A stretch of DNA of 24,552 nt from Planctomycetales bacterium (GTDB lineage: Bacteria > Planctomycetota > Planctomycetia > Isosphaerales > Isosphaeraceae): assembly GCA_027435495.1 (NCBI GenBank), contig DAHZZC010000218.1:1-24552 (forward strand). The letters are read 5' to 3'. This document shows, piece after piece, positions 1 through 8,257 of this stretch (position 1 is the stretch's first letter; the number at the start of each line of letters is the position of its first letter). A model generated the notes under the pieces. It made no database searches, was not told where the DNA came from, and was given only the letters and a program-made list of their open reading frames with translations. The translations under genes and the position numbers were made by a program.

Positions 1-2661
1 GTCGTCGGGATGATGGAGGGCCTCCTGGATTCGGGCCGAGAGTGCTTCGGCGCGGCCGAGGAGGCTGAGGTATTCGGGGTTTTCGGGGCCCTTGTTCGGC
101 TCGCGACTGCCGACGAGGGCCTTGGTCCAGGTGATCGCCTGGCGGGCCTGGCCGCCGGCCTTTTCGAAATCGTGCTCGATCAGGTAGACCCGGGCGCGGG
201 CAGCCTGAAGGGCGACGCGCTCTTCCAGGAGGTGGGATCGGAGGCCGTCGCGGCGGATCTGGGCTTCCAGCCGGTCTCGGGCGCGGTCGAGGAGCTTTCC
301 AGCGCTGGTCGGGGCGCGGCCGAGGATCGGCTCGCCCCGTCGCCGGTCGACCTGGACGAGCAGGAATTCGGCGTCGTTTCGGGAGGGATCGCCGGCAGGG
401 ATGGCTTTGAGGGCCGACTCGGCGGCGTCAAGGTCGCGGGTGGCGGCCGGATCGTCGCCGAGCCGGCGCTCCGCCGCGGCCCGGGTGATGAGCGCCATCG
501 CGAGCAGCCAATGGTCATGTCCCGACTGGTCGCCGCCCTTCCCCTCGCGAACGACAGCATCGAGCAGCTCGACGGCCTCGTCGGCTCTCGGGCGAACGGC
601 CTTGTCGTCTCCCGCCATCAACGAAACATCGGCACGATTCAGGAGGGCCGAGCCCCGGGCGTTCCGATACAGGCGGCCGACCGGCCAGCGGAGCAGGTCG
701 GCGGATCGCTCGATCGCGTGTTCGTACGACTCCTCGGCCTTGCTGAGCAAGCCGCTTGTGTGCAAGTTTTCGCCTCGGGTCGTCAGCGCCTCGACCAGCC
801 ACTGGGCCGCCTCAAAGTCGCCGGGGTCCTCGGCGTGCAGCCGGGAGAGGATCCGGATCGCCTCGTCGATCTCGCGCATCGAGTCGTTGAACCGGCCGGA
901 TTTCCGGGCCAGGACCGCGAGCAACCGATGGGCGCGGCCCATGTCCAGGCGGACGCCTGGGTTGTCGGGGAAGCGCTGCAACAGCTTCTCGTAGAACGCG
1001 AACGTGCGACGGGCGACTTCCTCGCGGAACTGCTCGGAGTTGGGCAGGGCTGCCAGTTGCTCGCCGGAGAACTTGAGGTCGTCGAGGAGTGCGGCGCGGG
1101 TCATGGCGAGTTGCTCGGCGGTTCGGGCCTCGGCCTGGCCGAGCCGCCAGGCGTGGACGGTCAGGCCGACGATCGCGATTGGGACCATCGCCGAGGCCGC
1201 GACCACCGCCGCCCGGTGACGGCGGATCCACCGCATCGCCCGCGCTGGGATCGCGTCGCGGTGGGCCGAGACCGGCTCGTCGGCCAGCCATCGATCGATA
1301 TCGGCCCTCAGAGCCAGGGCCGAAGCGTAGCGGTCGGCCGGTTGCAGGGCCATCGCCTTTCGGCAGATCGACTCCAGCGGCCTGGGGATGCGGGGGTCGA
1401 CCCGCCTGGGACGGGGGATTTCGCCGGCGACGGTCTGGGCCAGCGCCGCGCCCCGATCGCCGGCTTCGCAGGAGGGCCGACTTGTGAGCAGATGATAGAG
1501 TGTGGCGCCGAGGCCGTAGACGTCGCTCCGGATGCCGGTCTCCTCGCCGTTGGCCTGCTCGGGGCTGAGGTATCCCGGCGTCCCGATCGCGGAGCCGGCG
1601 AGGGTCGGCTCCAGCGACTCGCCGGAGCGCGGGACCAGCGGCGGCTCGGGTTCGGGATCGGCCGAGGGCGCGGGGGGCTCGGCGCCGAGGTCGGGGCGGC
1701 CGATCGCCTTGGCGAGACCCCAGTCGACCACCAGGGTCTCGCCGTACCGGCCGAGCATGATGTTGCTCGGTTTGAGGTCGCGGTGGAGGATGCCTCGGCT
1801 GTGGGCGTAGGCGATGGCGTCGCAGACATCGGTGAACCGCCGAAGCAGCTCGCGGAAGGCCAGGTCGCGGCGATCGCGACGGCCGAAGCGGTCGGCGGCG
1901 TGGAACCGGGCGATCGCCGTTTTGAGACTCCGGCCGCGGATGAACCGCATTGCGTAGGCGGGCCGACCGTCGGCTGTTCGGCCGAGGCCGTAGACCGGGA
2001 CGATCCCGGGATGCTCCAGCCCGCCGGTGACCTCCGCCTCGAACTCGAACCGGGCGCGATAGGACGACTCACCGGCCAGCTCGGGCCGGATCTCCTTGAG
2101 CGCCACCTCGCGGTTCAACTCGGAGTCGAGCGCCAGGAAGACCTCGCCCAGCCCGCCTCGGGCGTGTGGTCTCAGGGCACGGAACCGGCCGGCCCACGCC
2201 TCGGCACCCGCCGGGGTCGTCCACGAGGCGGTCATGTCGGTGTCTGTCTGCGTGCCGCGGCCGTCGACGGACCTTGGCGGCGGCCCAGCCAGACGCGAGA
2301 GCCCGGCCCGGATCTCGGGGGCCGTCGACCGCGATGGGTCGGCGGTGATCGGCCCGATCGAGGCCAGCCCCGGCCCGGGGTCGCCAGCGTGCTCCCGGAC
2401 GTGCTCGGACACCAGCGCTGAGATCAGCCGGTGCCGCTCCGCCGTGAGGACCCTCCGGTCGAGCAAGACCTGGTCGAACCCCCTCGCCCGGTCGGCCGTC
2501 CACTCGTCGAACGCCCCGAGCAACTCCTCGCGATTGATGAAGCGATTCTGGAACGCCAGTACCCCGAAGAGGAGCCCAGCGCCCAGGGTGTCGCCGGTCC
2601 AGGTCACGTCGGGCCCGTCGGCTCCAGCCGGCGGGATGTCTGTCGATGGGTTGCTCTCCAC
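1..2661 (-). CDS. Membrane-anchored serine/threonine protein kinase (PknB/Hanks type), C-terminus cut by window edge
   Basis: This is a eukaryotic-like protein kinase that phosphorylates Ser/Thr on unknown partners. There are 887 residues visible and the frame stays open at position 1. Visible in order: an N-terminal planctomycete-type segment (about 10-80, around AGLLFGVLAFQNRFI), a glycine-rich loop GGLGEVF (169-175), the ATP lysine in VALKEI (K189), the catalytic loop HRDLKPSN (D295), VVDWG (D313, DWG instead of DFG), GTPGYLSPEQ, a membrane helix (about 482-503), then an Ala/Leu-rich helical TPR-like region. The kinase domain should be cytoplasmic. The start chosen is GTG at 2661: an in-frame TAA lies just upstream, GGAG sits 9 bases before the GTG, and the N-terminal segment is retained. 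An ATG at 2235 would remove 142 residues and is less likely. The gene is divergent from the CheB gene. The substrate is unknown. Confidence 0.93.
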   Translation of the reverse strand, partial: MESNPSTDIPPAGADGPDVTWTGDTLGAGLLFGVLAFQNRFINREELLGAFDEWTADRARGFDQVLLDRRVLTAERHRLISALVSEHVREHAGDPGPGLASIGPITADPSRSTAPEIRAGLSRLAGPPPRSVDGRGTQTDTDMTASWTTPAGAEAWAGRFRALRPHARGGLGEVFLALDSELNREVALKEIRPELAGESSYRARFEFEAEVTGGLEHPGIVPVYGLGRTADGRPAYAMRFIRGRSLKTAIARFHAADRFGRRDRRDLAFRELLRRFTDVCDAIAYAHSRGILHRDLKPSNIMLGRYGETLVVDWGLAKAIGRPDLGAEPPAPSADPEPEPPLVPRSGESLEPTLAGSAIGTPGYLSPEQANGEETGIRSDVYGLGATLYHLLTSRPSCEAGDRGAALAQTVAGEIPRPRRVDPRIPRPLESICRKAMALQPADRYASALALRADIDRWLADEPVSAHRDAIPARAMRWIRRHRAAVVAASAMVPIAIVGLTVHAWRLGQAEARTAEQLAMTRAALLDDLKFSGEQLAALPNSEQFREEVARRTFAFYEKLLQRFPDNPGVRLDMGRAHRLLAVLARKSGRFNDSMREIDEAIRILSRLHAEDPGDFEAAQWLVEALTTRGENLHTSGLLSKAEESYEHAIERSADLLRWPVGRLYRNARGSALLNRADVSLMAGDDKAVRPRADEAVELLDAVVREGKGGDQSGHDHWLLAMALITRAAAERRLGDDPAATRDLDAAESALKAIPAGDPSRNDAEFLLVQVDRRRGEPILGRAPTSAGKLLDRARDRLEAQIRRDGLRSHLLEERVALQAARARVYLIEHDFEKAGGQARQAITWTKALVGSREPNKGPENPEYLSLLGRAEALSARIQEALHHPDD

Positions 2662-2768
2662 GACGGGCGACTCCGAAGGGAGCGGGGATGCCTGGGCGAG
2701 TTCAGCTTACTTCCAGATCGGACTGATGGGAAGTCGGCAGGCCCCTCACGACAGGATGGCGGACGTGC

Positions 2769-2774
2769 TATACT
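2769..2774 (+). promoter_or_regulatory. Candidate -10 element for the cheB-phosphatase pair
   Basis: TATACT matches the sigma70 -10 consensus at five of six positions and lies in a locally AT-richer stretch between the divergent kinase and cheB genes, about 90 bases before the cheB ATG. The bases at -35 spacing (2746-2751) are a poor match, so this is only a candidate. Confidence 0.3.
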
Positions 2775-2864
2775 CACGATCGATTTTCCGATCTGGTGTG
2801 TCGATATCTCCGCGTGGCATCCGTCCAATCGCCGCTTGATGGGAGATCACCTTCGGGCTGCTCC

Positions 2865-3953
2865 ATGAGAATCGCGATCGCCAACGATACCGTGATGGCC
2901 CGCGAGGCGCTCCGAAGAGCGGTGCTCTCGTCGCCCGACCACGAGGTGGTCTGGATCGCCGCCGACGGCGCCGAGGCCATCGCGATGGCGCGCGCGGAGC
3001 CTCCCGACGTGATCCTGATGGATCTCATCATGCCGAGGGTCGACGGCGTCGAGGCGACCCGCCGGATCATGGGGGAGTCGCCGTGCGCCATTCTCGTGGT
3101 AACGGCGAGCGTCAGCGGGAACCTGAGCCGTGTCTACCAGGCGATGGGTTACGGAGCGCTCGACGCGATCGACACTCCCTGCCTCGGCCCGCGCGGCGAG
3201 ATCAGCGGCGCGGCGATGCTGCTGAACAAGATCCAGGTCATCGGGCGACTGATCGGCCGCCCCGACCGGCCCTCCCGCGAACGAGATCGCGAACGTGCCC
3301 TGGTGCCGTCGACGCCCGCGCCGCCGGTCGCCGACGAGCTCGACCCGATGATCGTGATTGGCGCCTCGACCGGCGGCCCGCAGGCCCTCGCCGAGATTCT
3401 GGCGCGATTGCCCGCCGGACTGGAAGCGGCGATCGTGGTTGTCCAGCACGTCGACGCCGCGTTCGCGCCCGGGCTCGGCCAGTGGCTCTCCGAGCAGGCG
3501 AAGCGGCCCGTCCTGATGATTGAGGAAGGACACCGACCGACCGCGGGCGAGGTCCTGCTGGCCGTCACCGACGATCACCTGATCCTCGACCATGACCGCC
3601 GTCTCCGATATTCGCCCGAGCCGGCCTCGGCCTGTTACCGGCCGAGCGTCGATGTTTTCTTCCAGAGTGTCGCCCGCAACTGGCCCCGGGCGGGCGTGGC
3701 CACGCTGCTCACCGGGATGTTCCACGACGGAGCCCAGGGGATGCTCGCTCTCCGCCGCCGGGGCTGGCGCACGATCGCGCAGGACGAGTCGTCGAGCGTC
3801 GTCTGGGGAATGCCCCGCGCTGCGATCGAACTGGACGCCGCCGACGAGGTTCTTCACCTCGATCAGATCGCCGATGCCATCACCCGCTCCCTTCGCGCCC
3901 CCCGCCTCGCCGGGAATGGCCTTCGATCGTCGTGTCCCAACTTCCTGGTCTAA
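2865..3953 (+). CDS. cheB: CheB-type protein-glutamate methylesterase response regulator, WspF-like
   Basis: The expected role is to remove methyl groups from glutamates of a chemoreceptor-like sensor and so reset its signalling. The protein has 362 residues. The N-terminal receiver domain (1-110) has N7-D8, phosphoacceptor D53 in VILMDLIMP, and T104 in the GALDAIDTP motif where most receivers carry lysine. This IDTP variant and the overall N-terminal sequence resemble WspF from memory. The C-terminal CheB_methylest domain (about 160-355) has a complete triad: S168 in GASTGG, H195 in VQHVD and D288 in HDGAQG. The ATG at 2865 was chosen because the receiver fold begins there; a longer frame opening at 2796 adds an unrelated extension. 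No strong ribosome site is visible. The next gene starts 51 bases downstream on the same strand, so they are probably co-transcribed. No receptor, CheA, CheW or CheR gene is in the window. Confidence 0.93.
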   Translation: MRIAIANDTVMAREALRRAVLSSPDHEVVWIAADGAEAIAMARAEPPDVILMDLIMPRVDGVEATRRIMGESPCAILVVTASVSGNLSRVYQAMGYGALDAIDTPCLGPRGEISGAAMLLNKIQVIGRLIGRPDRPSRERDRERALVPSTPAPPVADELDPMIVIGASTGGPQALAEILARLPAGLEAAIVVVQHVDAAFAPGLGQWLSEQAKRPVLMIEEGHRPTAGEVLLAVTDDHLILDHDRRLRYSPEPASACYRPSVDVFFQSVARNWPRAGVATLLTGMFHDGAQGMLALRRRGWRTIAQDESSSVVWGMPRAAIELDAADEVLHLDQIADAITRSLRAPRLAGNGLRSSCPNFLV

Positions 3954-4004
3954 AGACCGAAATCGGAAAACCAAGGATTAACCGCCCGTCGAGCGGAGTC
4001 ACGC

Positions 4005-5207
4005 ATGAGCAACGAACCCATCCTGACCGAGCACAAGGTGACGGTCCTCCTGATCGACGACCAGCCGCTGGTCGGCGAGACCGTCCGTCGAATGCTCGCC
4101 GGCGAGCCCGACATCTCGTTCCATTATTGCCGGAACGCCGCGGTGGCCCTCGAAGAGGCCCGGAAGGTCAAGCCGACGGTGATCCTTCAGGATCTGGTGA
4201 TGCCCGACATCGACGGACTGACCCTGGTTCAAACCTTCCGCGCCGATGCCGAAACCCGCGAGACGCCGATGATCGTCCTCTCCACGAAGGAGGAGCCGAC
4301 CGTCAAGGCCGAGGCGTTTGCCCTGGGCGCTAACGACTATATCGTCAAGCTTCCCGATCGCCTCGAACTGCTCGCCCGCATCCGATACCACTCGCGCGGC
4401 TATATCAACCTGCTCCAGCGGAATGAGGCGTACGAGGCACTCAAGGAAAGCGAGCGCCGGCTCGCCGGTGAGATCGACCAGGCGGCGAAATACGTCCGAT
4501 CGCTCCTCCCCGAGAAGCTCAAAAAAGGCGAGGTCCGGACCGACTGGCGGTTCGTCCCCTCAGCCGAACTCGGCGGCGATTCATTCGGCTATCACTGGCT
4601 CGACGACGACCACTTCGCCCTGTTCCTGCTGGATGTCAGCGGCCACGGCGTCGGCTCGGCGTTGCTTTCTGTCTCGGCGATGAACGCCCTGCGGTCGCAG
4701 GCTCTGCCCCAGGCCGACTTCCGACGCCCCGACCAGGTCCTCGGCGCTCTCAACAACGCCTTTCAGATGGACCAGCAGAACGGCCTCTTCTTCACGATCT
4801 GGTACGGCGTCTATCACAAACCGACCCGGCGAATCGACTTTGCTGGCGGCGGACACCCGCCCGGCCTGCTCCTCACCGGGCCAACCGCCGACACAGCCGA
4901 ACTGACCCTCCTGGAGTCGCACGGCCCGATGATCGGCGCTGTCCCGGACCTCGAATTCGGGGGCGGGACCGTCGAGTTGGGCCCGTTCGCCAAGCTCTAT
5001 CTCTACAGCGACGGCGCCTACGAGATCCAGCGCCAGGACGGCACCATGTGGCCGTTCGACCAGTTCGTCGCCTTCATGCGTCCCGGCCCGCACGACGACG
5101 ACTCGGGCGCCCTGATCGACCGCCTGATCGCCCACGACCGCGAGCTCCAGGGCCGCGACGAATTCGTCGACGATCTCTCGTTCGTCGAGCTTCGGTTCGG
5201 ACCCTGA
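4005..5207 (+). CDS. Response regulator fused to SpoIIE/RsbU-type PP2C serine phosphatase (WspR-like receiver)
   Basis: This is a 400-residue two-domain signalling protein, probably cytoplasmic. The receiver (13-130) has acidic pair D18-D19, phosphoacceptor D63 in ILQDLVMP, S93-T94 and K115 in IVKLP, so it should be phosphorylatable. A helical linker (about 136-170) follows. The PPM phosphatase domain (about 180-398) has GGD (190-192), DVSGHG (D210), SDG (D336) and DD (389-390), the expected metal ligands. The receiver is strikingly WspR-like (PTVILQDLVMP, VLSTKE, GANDYIVKLPD, ARIRYHS), but WspR ends in a GGDEF diguanylate cyclase, which is absent here. Family knowledge suggests dephosphorylation of an anti-sigma-factor antagonist; no such partner is in the window. 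ATG 4005 has GGAG six bases upstream. It is probably the effector of the same system as the preceding CheB. Confidence 0.93.
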   Translation: MSNEPILTEHKVTVLLIDDQPLVGETVRRMLAGEPDISFHYCRNAAVALEEARKVKPTVILQDLVMPDIDGLTLVQTFRADAETRETPMIVLSTKEEPTVKAEAFALGANDYIVKLPDRLELLARIRYHSRGYINLLQRNEAYEALKESERRLAGEIDQAAKYVRSLLPEKLKKGEVRTDWRFVPSAELGGDSFGYHWLDDDHFALFLLDVSGHGVGSALLSVSAMNALRSQALPQADFRRPDQVLGALNNAFQMDQQNGLFFTIWYGVYHKPTRRIDFAGGGHPPGLLLTGPTADTAELTLLESHGPMIGAVPDLEFGGGTVELGPFAKLYLYSDGAYEIQRQDGTMWPFDQFVAFMRPGPHDDDSGALIDRLIAHDRELQGRDEFVDDLSFVELRFGP

Positions 5208-5296
5208 GGCGATCGGCCTGTCCCCACCTCGTCGTCGACGGCTACAATGAGGAGACGGAAACCACCCGTCTGGAAGGCCCCGACGCGAGGCGGACC

Positions 5297-6763
5297 ATGC
5301 CCCAACATCCCGACGATCCACGACTCTCGGCGACGCGCCGCCACTTCTTCCGTGATTGCGGTGTCGGCGTGGGGAAGATCGCGCTGGCGAGCCTCCTCGC
5401 CAGCGAAACCACGGGCGCCCGGGCCGGAGACGGCGCGGGCGGTTCCATCCCCGCCGCCGATCGCGACCCGATGGCCCCACGCCCGCCGCACTTCGCGCCG
5501 AAGGCGACTCGCGTGATCTTCCTCTTCATGGCCGGTGCCCCAAGCCAGCTCGACCTCTTCGATCGCAAGCCCGAGCTGACGAAGTACGACGGCCGCCCCG
5601 TCCCGGCCGAGGTCGTCAAGGACCAGCGATACGCCTTCATCCGGCCCGATGCCAGCCTGATGTCGTCGCGGTTCCGGTTCGGCCGACACGGGCAATCCGG
5701 GGCCGAACTCTCGGAGATGCTCCCGCATCTGGCCAAGGTGGTCGACGACATCGCCATCGTCAAATCGATGCAGACCGACCAGTTCAACCACGCCCCCGCG
5801 CAGATCTTCCTCAACACCGGCTCGCCCCTGCCAGGCCGGCCGAGCATGGGAGCCTGGGTCTGCTACGGACTGGGAAGCGAGTCGGCCGACCTGCCCGGGT
5901 TCGTCGTGATGTCGTCGGGCTCGGGGATCAGCGGAGGCGCGGCCAACTGGTCGAGCGGCTTCCTGCCGACCTCCTATCAGGGCGTCCCGTTCCGGACCCA
6001 GGGCGACCCGATCCTCGACGCCGCGAGCCCGCCAGGCGTCGATCAGAGGCTCCAGCGCGACTCGCTCGACCTGATCGGCGCGCTCAACCGGGAGCACCTC
6101 GGCGCACTCGGCGACCCCGAGATCGCGACCCGGATCCGATCCTACGAGATGGCCTTCCGGATGCAGACCAGCGCCCCCGACCTGATCGACCTCTCGGGCG
6201 AATCCGACGAGACACTGGCCCTCTACGGCGTCAAGCCGGGCCGTCCCTCGTTCGCCCGGAACTGCCTGCTCGCCCGCCGCCTGGTCGAGCGCGGAGTCCG
6301 GTTCGTCAACCTCTATCACGAGGGATGGGACCACCATTCCGACGTCGCCGGCGGCCTCAAAAACCAGTGCGGCCAGACCGACCGGGCCGCCGCCGCCCTC
6401 GTGATGGACCTGAAACGCCGAGGACTGCTCGAGGAAACCCTCGTCGTCTGGGGCGGCGAATTCGGCCGCACCCCCATGGTCGAATCCAACGCCGCCCTCG
6501 GCCGAAGCATGGGCCGCGACCACCACCCGCAAGCCTTCACCATGTGGCTGGCCGGCGGCGGAATCAAGCCCGGAATCACCCTCGGACGCACCGACGACCT
6601 CGGCTTCCACGTCGTCGAAAACCCCGTCCACGTCCACGACCTCCAGGCGACCATTCTGGACCTCATGGGACTCCACCATACTCGGCTGACCTACCGATTC
6701 CAGGGCCGACTCTATCGACTGACCGACGTTCATGGGACAATCGTGCGTCAACTGATCGCCTGA
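5297..6763 (+). CDS. Tat-exported DUF1501 family protein
   Basis: This 488-residue protein belongs to DUF1501, a family abundant in planctomycetes and related in fold to sulfatase/alkaline phosphatase enzymes. Its biochemical activity is not established. The N-terminus has a twin-arginine signal (TRRHFF, R14-R15, then a hydrophobic stretch to about residue 36), so a folded, probably metal-containing protein is exported. Family hallmarks visible are FLFMAGAPSQLDLFD, GLGSES, YHEGWDHH, GGEFGRTPM (about 386) and GRDHHP (about 405), followed by GGGIKPG. ATG 5297 gives the Tat signal directly at the N-terminus and has GAGG six bases upstream. A longer frame from 5048 overlaps the phosphatase gene in another frame and is rejected. 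DUF1501 genes are usually paired with a cytochrome-containing DUF1549/DUF1553 gene; none is adjacent here. Confidence 0.92.
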   Translation: MPQHPDDPRLSATRRHFFRDCGVGVGKIALASLLASETTGARAGDGAGGSIPAADRDPMAPRPPHFAPKATRVIFLFMAGAPSQLDLFDRKPELTKYDGRPVPAEVVKDQRYAFIRPDASLMSSRFRFGRHGQSGAELSEMLPHLAKVVDDIAIVKSMQTDQFNHAPAQIFLNTGSPLPGRPSMGAWVCYGLGSESADLPGFVVMSSGSGISGGAANWSSGFLPTSYQGVPFRTQGDPILDAASPPGVDQRLQRDSLDLIGALNREHLGALGDPEIATRIRSYEMAFRMQTSAPDLIDLSGESDETLALYGVKPGRPSFARNCLLARRLVERGVRFVNLYHEGWDHHSDVAGGLKNQCGQTDRAAAALVMDLKRRGLLEETLVVWGGEFGRTPMVESNAALGRSMGRDHHPQAFTMWLAGGGIKPGITLGRTDDLGFHVVENPVHVHDLQATILDLMGLHHTRLTYRFQGRLYRLTDVHGTIVRQLIA

Positions 6764-6800
6764 CCATGATCGGGTGTCCTATTCTTGTATCTTCGGATTT

Positions 6801-6813
6801 ATTGGATTCCAAT
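6801..6813. promoter_or_regulatory. Inverted repeat in the aldo/keto reductase promoter region
   Basis: ATTGGA-T-TCCAAT is a perfect 6-bp inverted repeat with a one-base centre. It lies in an AT-rich stretch (about 6775-6835) that stands out from the GC-rich surroundings, 58 bases before the reductase ATG. A weak -10-like TAAGAT lies at 6824-6829, so the repeat would overlap the -35 position and could be an operator. The binding protein is unknown. Confidence 0.3.
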
Positions 6814-6871
6814 GCCATCGATGTAAGATGTCCGCCGGAATCCGAGAGACGAACCGGGAAGAGGCCCGCCC

Positions 6872-7762
6872 ATGCCCGCCGCCCCGACGACTGCCGGACC
6901 GTCCCACGATGTCGATGGCGGTCCGTCCTGGCCGATCCCTCGCCGGCCGCTGGGGCGGACGGGTTGCGAGGTCACGCAGTTTGCCCTGGGCGGTGAGGGC
7001 GTGTTGCGGACGCACGGGCGGACGTCGGAGGCGGTCGCGGTGATTCACCGGGCGCTTGACCTCGGCGTGAGTTACTGCGACACAGCGCCCGCCTACGCGG
7101 GGAGCCTCGACTACTACGGCGCCGCGCTGGGCGAGCGGCGGAAGGAGATCTTCCTGGCGTCGAAGACGCACGATCGGACCCGAGACGGCTCGCTCCGGCT
7201 GCTGGAAGAGAGCCTGAAGCGGCTCCGGACGGACCACCTCGATTTGTGGCAGCTCCACGACCTGCGCACGCCCGAGGACCTCCGGCGGATCTTCGGACCG
7301 GGCGGGGCGCTGGAGGCACTGATTGAGGCGAGGGAACAGGGGCTCGTCCGGTTCCTGGGGATCACCGGCCACCAGGACCCGGCGATCCTCCTCGACGCGA
7401 TGGGCCGGTTCGACTTCGACACGGTGCTCGCGGCGATGAACGTCGCGGATGTGCATCGGCTCCCGTTCTGCCGGACGGTGCTTCCCGAGGCGGCGCGGCG
7501 GGGGATGGGTGTGATCGGGATGAAGGTCTACGCCGCGGGACTGCTCCCGCGCGCCGGGCTTTCGGCCGGGTCCGCGATGTCGTATGTGTTGAATCTGCCG
7601 GGCGTCTCGACGGTGGTGATCGGCTGCTCGACGGTCGAGGAAGTCGAGCATAACGCCCGGATCGCCCGCGAGTTCCGGCCGATGGATCCGGCCGATGTCG
7701 AGGCGCTCGAGCGCCTGACGGCGCCGCACGCGGGGGTCTTCACGTCGTACAAGCGGCCGTGA
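6872..7762 (+). CDS. Aldo/keto reductase family oxidoreductase
   Basis: This 296-residue (beta/alpha)8-barrel enzyme should reduce aldehydes or ketones with NAD(P)H in the cytoplasm; the substrate cannot be read from the sequence. The catalytic tetrad is complete: D70 and Y75 in CDTAPAYAG, K98 in LASKTHD and H129 in WQLHD. The region around GVSTVVIGCSTVEEVEHN (about 240-265) matches the C-terminal cofactor-binding part of the family. ATG 6872 has GAGG seven bases upstream. The first 20 residues are Pro/Gly-rich and poorly conserved-looking before the usual RRPLGRTG start of the fold, so an in-frame later start cannot be excluded. It has its own AT-rich upstream region and converges with the small membrane-protein gene after 24 bases. 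Confidence 0.93.
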   Translation: MPAAPTTAGPSHDVDGGPSWPIPRRPLGRTGCEVTQFALGGEGVLRTHGRTSEAVAVIHRALDLGVSYCDTAPAYAGSLDYYGAALGERRKEIFLASKTHDRTRDGSLRLLEESLKRLRTDHLDLWQLHDLRTPEDLRRIFGPGGALEALIEAREQGLVRFLGITGHQDPAILLDAMGRFDFDTVLAAMNVADVHRLPFCRTVLPEAARRGMGVIGMKVYAAGLLPRAGLSAGSAMSYVLNLPGVSTVVIGCSTVEEVEHNARIAREFRPMDPADVEALERLTAPHAGVFTSYKRP

Positions 7763-7786
7763 GCGATCGGGTAGCATCGGCTCCTT

Positions 7787-8170
7787 TCACGAGAGCTCGA
7801 CGCCGCCATTCTCCCGCGCCCGGGCGACGGCCGACGGGCTGAGGTTGAGGCCGGAGTGCTTGCAGCGGTCGGTCGGCCAGCTACTCCACCAGATCATGAT
7901 GAATCGACGGCCGCATCTCGGGCAGGGGAACCGGGTGAGCGCCGACCAGGTGATCAGGGTCCCAGACCACTGGCCGAGAAATCCGATGGCGAACGCCGCA
8001 ACCAGCAGGTTGCGCACGACCGGATACGGCAAGGCCCCAGCCGCGGCGAGGAGCGGTATCGCCAGCAGGGCGGTCAACAGGAAGGTGAGATGCCATCGCC
8101 GGGATCGCCGCCGGAGCCGGGTATACCTTCCCGACGCGAATTCCAGGTCCTGCCAATCGAGCTTTCCCAT
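7787..8170 (-). CDS. Small membrane protein with an incomplete zinc-ribbon motif, unknown function
   Basis: This 127-residue protein matches no named family that I recognise. It has a basic N-terminal part (RLRRRSRRWH, 18-27), two hydrophobic helices (about 28-46 and 51-75), and a cytosolic-looking C-terminal segment with CPRCG (C83, C86) and, 17 residues on, RCKHSG (C103). A zinc ribbon of this kind normally ends CxxC; the fourth cysteine is serine here (S106), so metal binding may be lost or may use histidine. ATG 8170 was chosen because GAGG lies six bases upstream; a start 42 bases further upstream has no such support. It is convergent with the reductase gene and divergent from the metal-efflux operon. 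Codon bias supports it as real. Confidence 0.7.
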   Translation of the reverse strand: MGKLDWQDLEFASGRYTRLRRRSRRWHLTFLLTALLAIPLLAAAGALPYPVVRNLLVAAFAIGFLGQWSGTLITWSALTRFPCPRCGRRFIMIWWSSWPTDRCKHSGLNLSPSAVARARENGGVELS

Positions 8171-8221
8171 GAGCGACCTCGTCCGTCGCCTCGGGCCGGT
8201 CCAGGCTCCCATTTTCGGTTA

Positions 8222-8250
8222 TTGACATCAGGGCGCGTGGGTTTTACATT
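8222..8250 (+). promoter_or_regulatory. Sigma70-like promoter of the metal-efflux operon
   Basis: TTGACA (8222-8227, perfect -35) is separated by 17 bases from TACATT (8245-8250, four of six -10 matches). The predicted start is near 8257, giving an untranslated leader of about 285 bases before the first gene at 8541. It is the clearest promoter in the window. Confidence 0.6.
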
Positions 8251-8257
8251 AAAGATA

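Noticed and set aside
10..2421. 803-codon open frame on the plus strand opposite the kinase
   Set aside because: The minus strand encodes a full kinase with every catalytic motif; the plus frame is a composition-driven shadow with no recognisable domain.
2847..3974. 375-codon minus-strand frame opposite cheB
   Set aside because: It covers the same bases as a complete CheB with its triad and has no recognisable domain.
5018..6751. 577-codon minus-strand frame opposite DUF1501
   Set aside because: DUF1501 motifs are clear on the plus strand; this frame is an antisense shadow.
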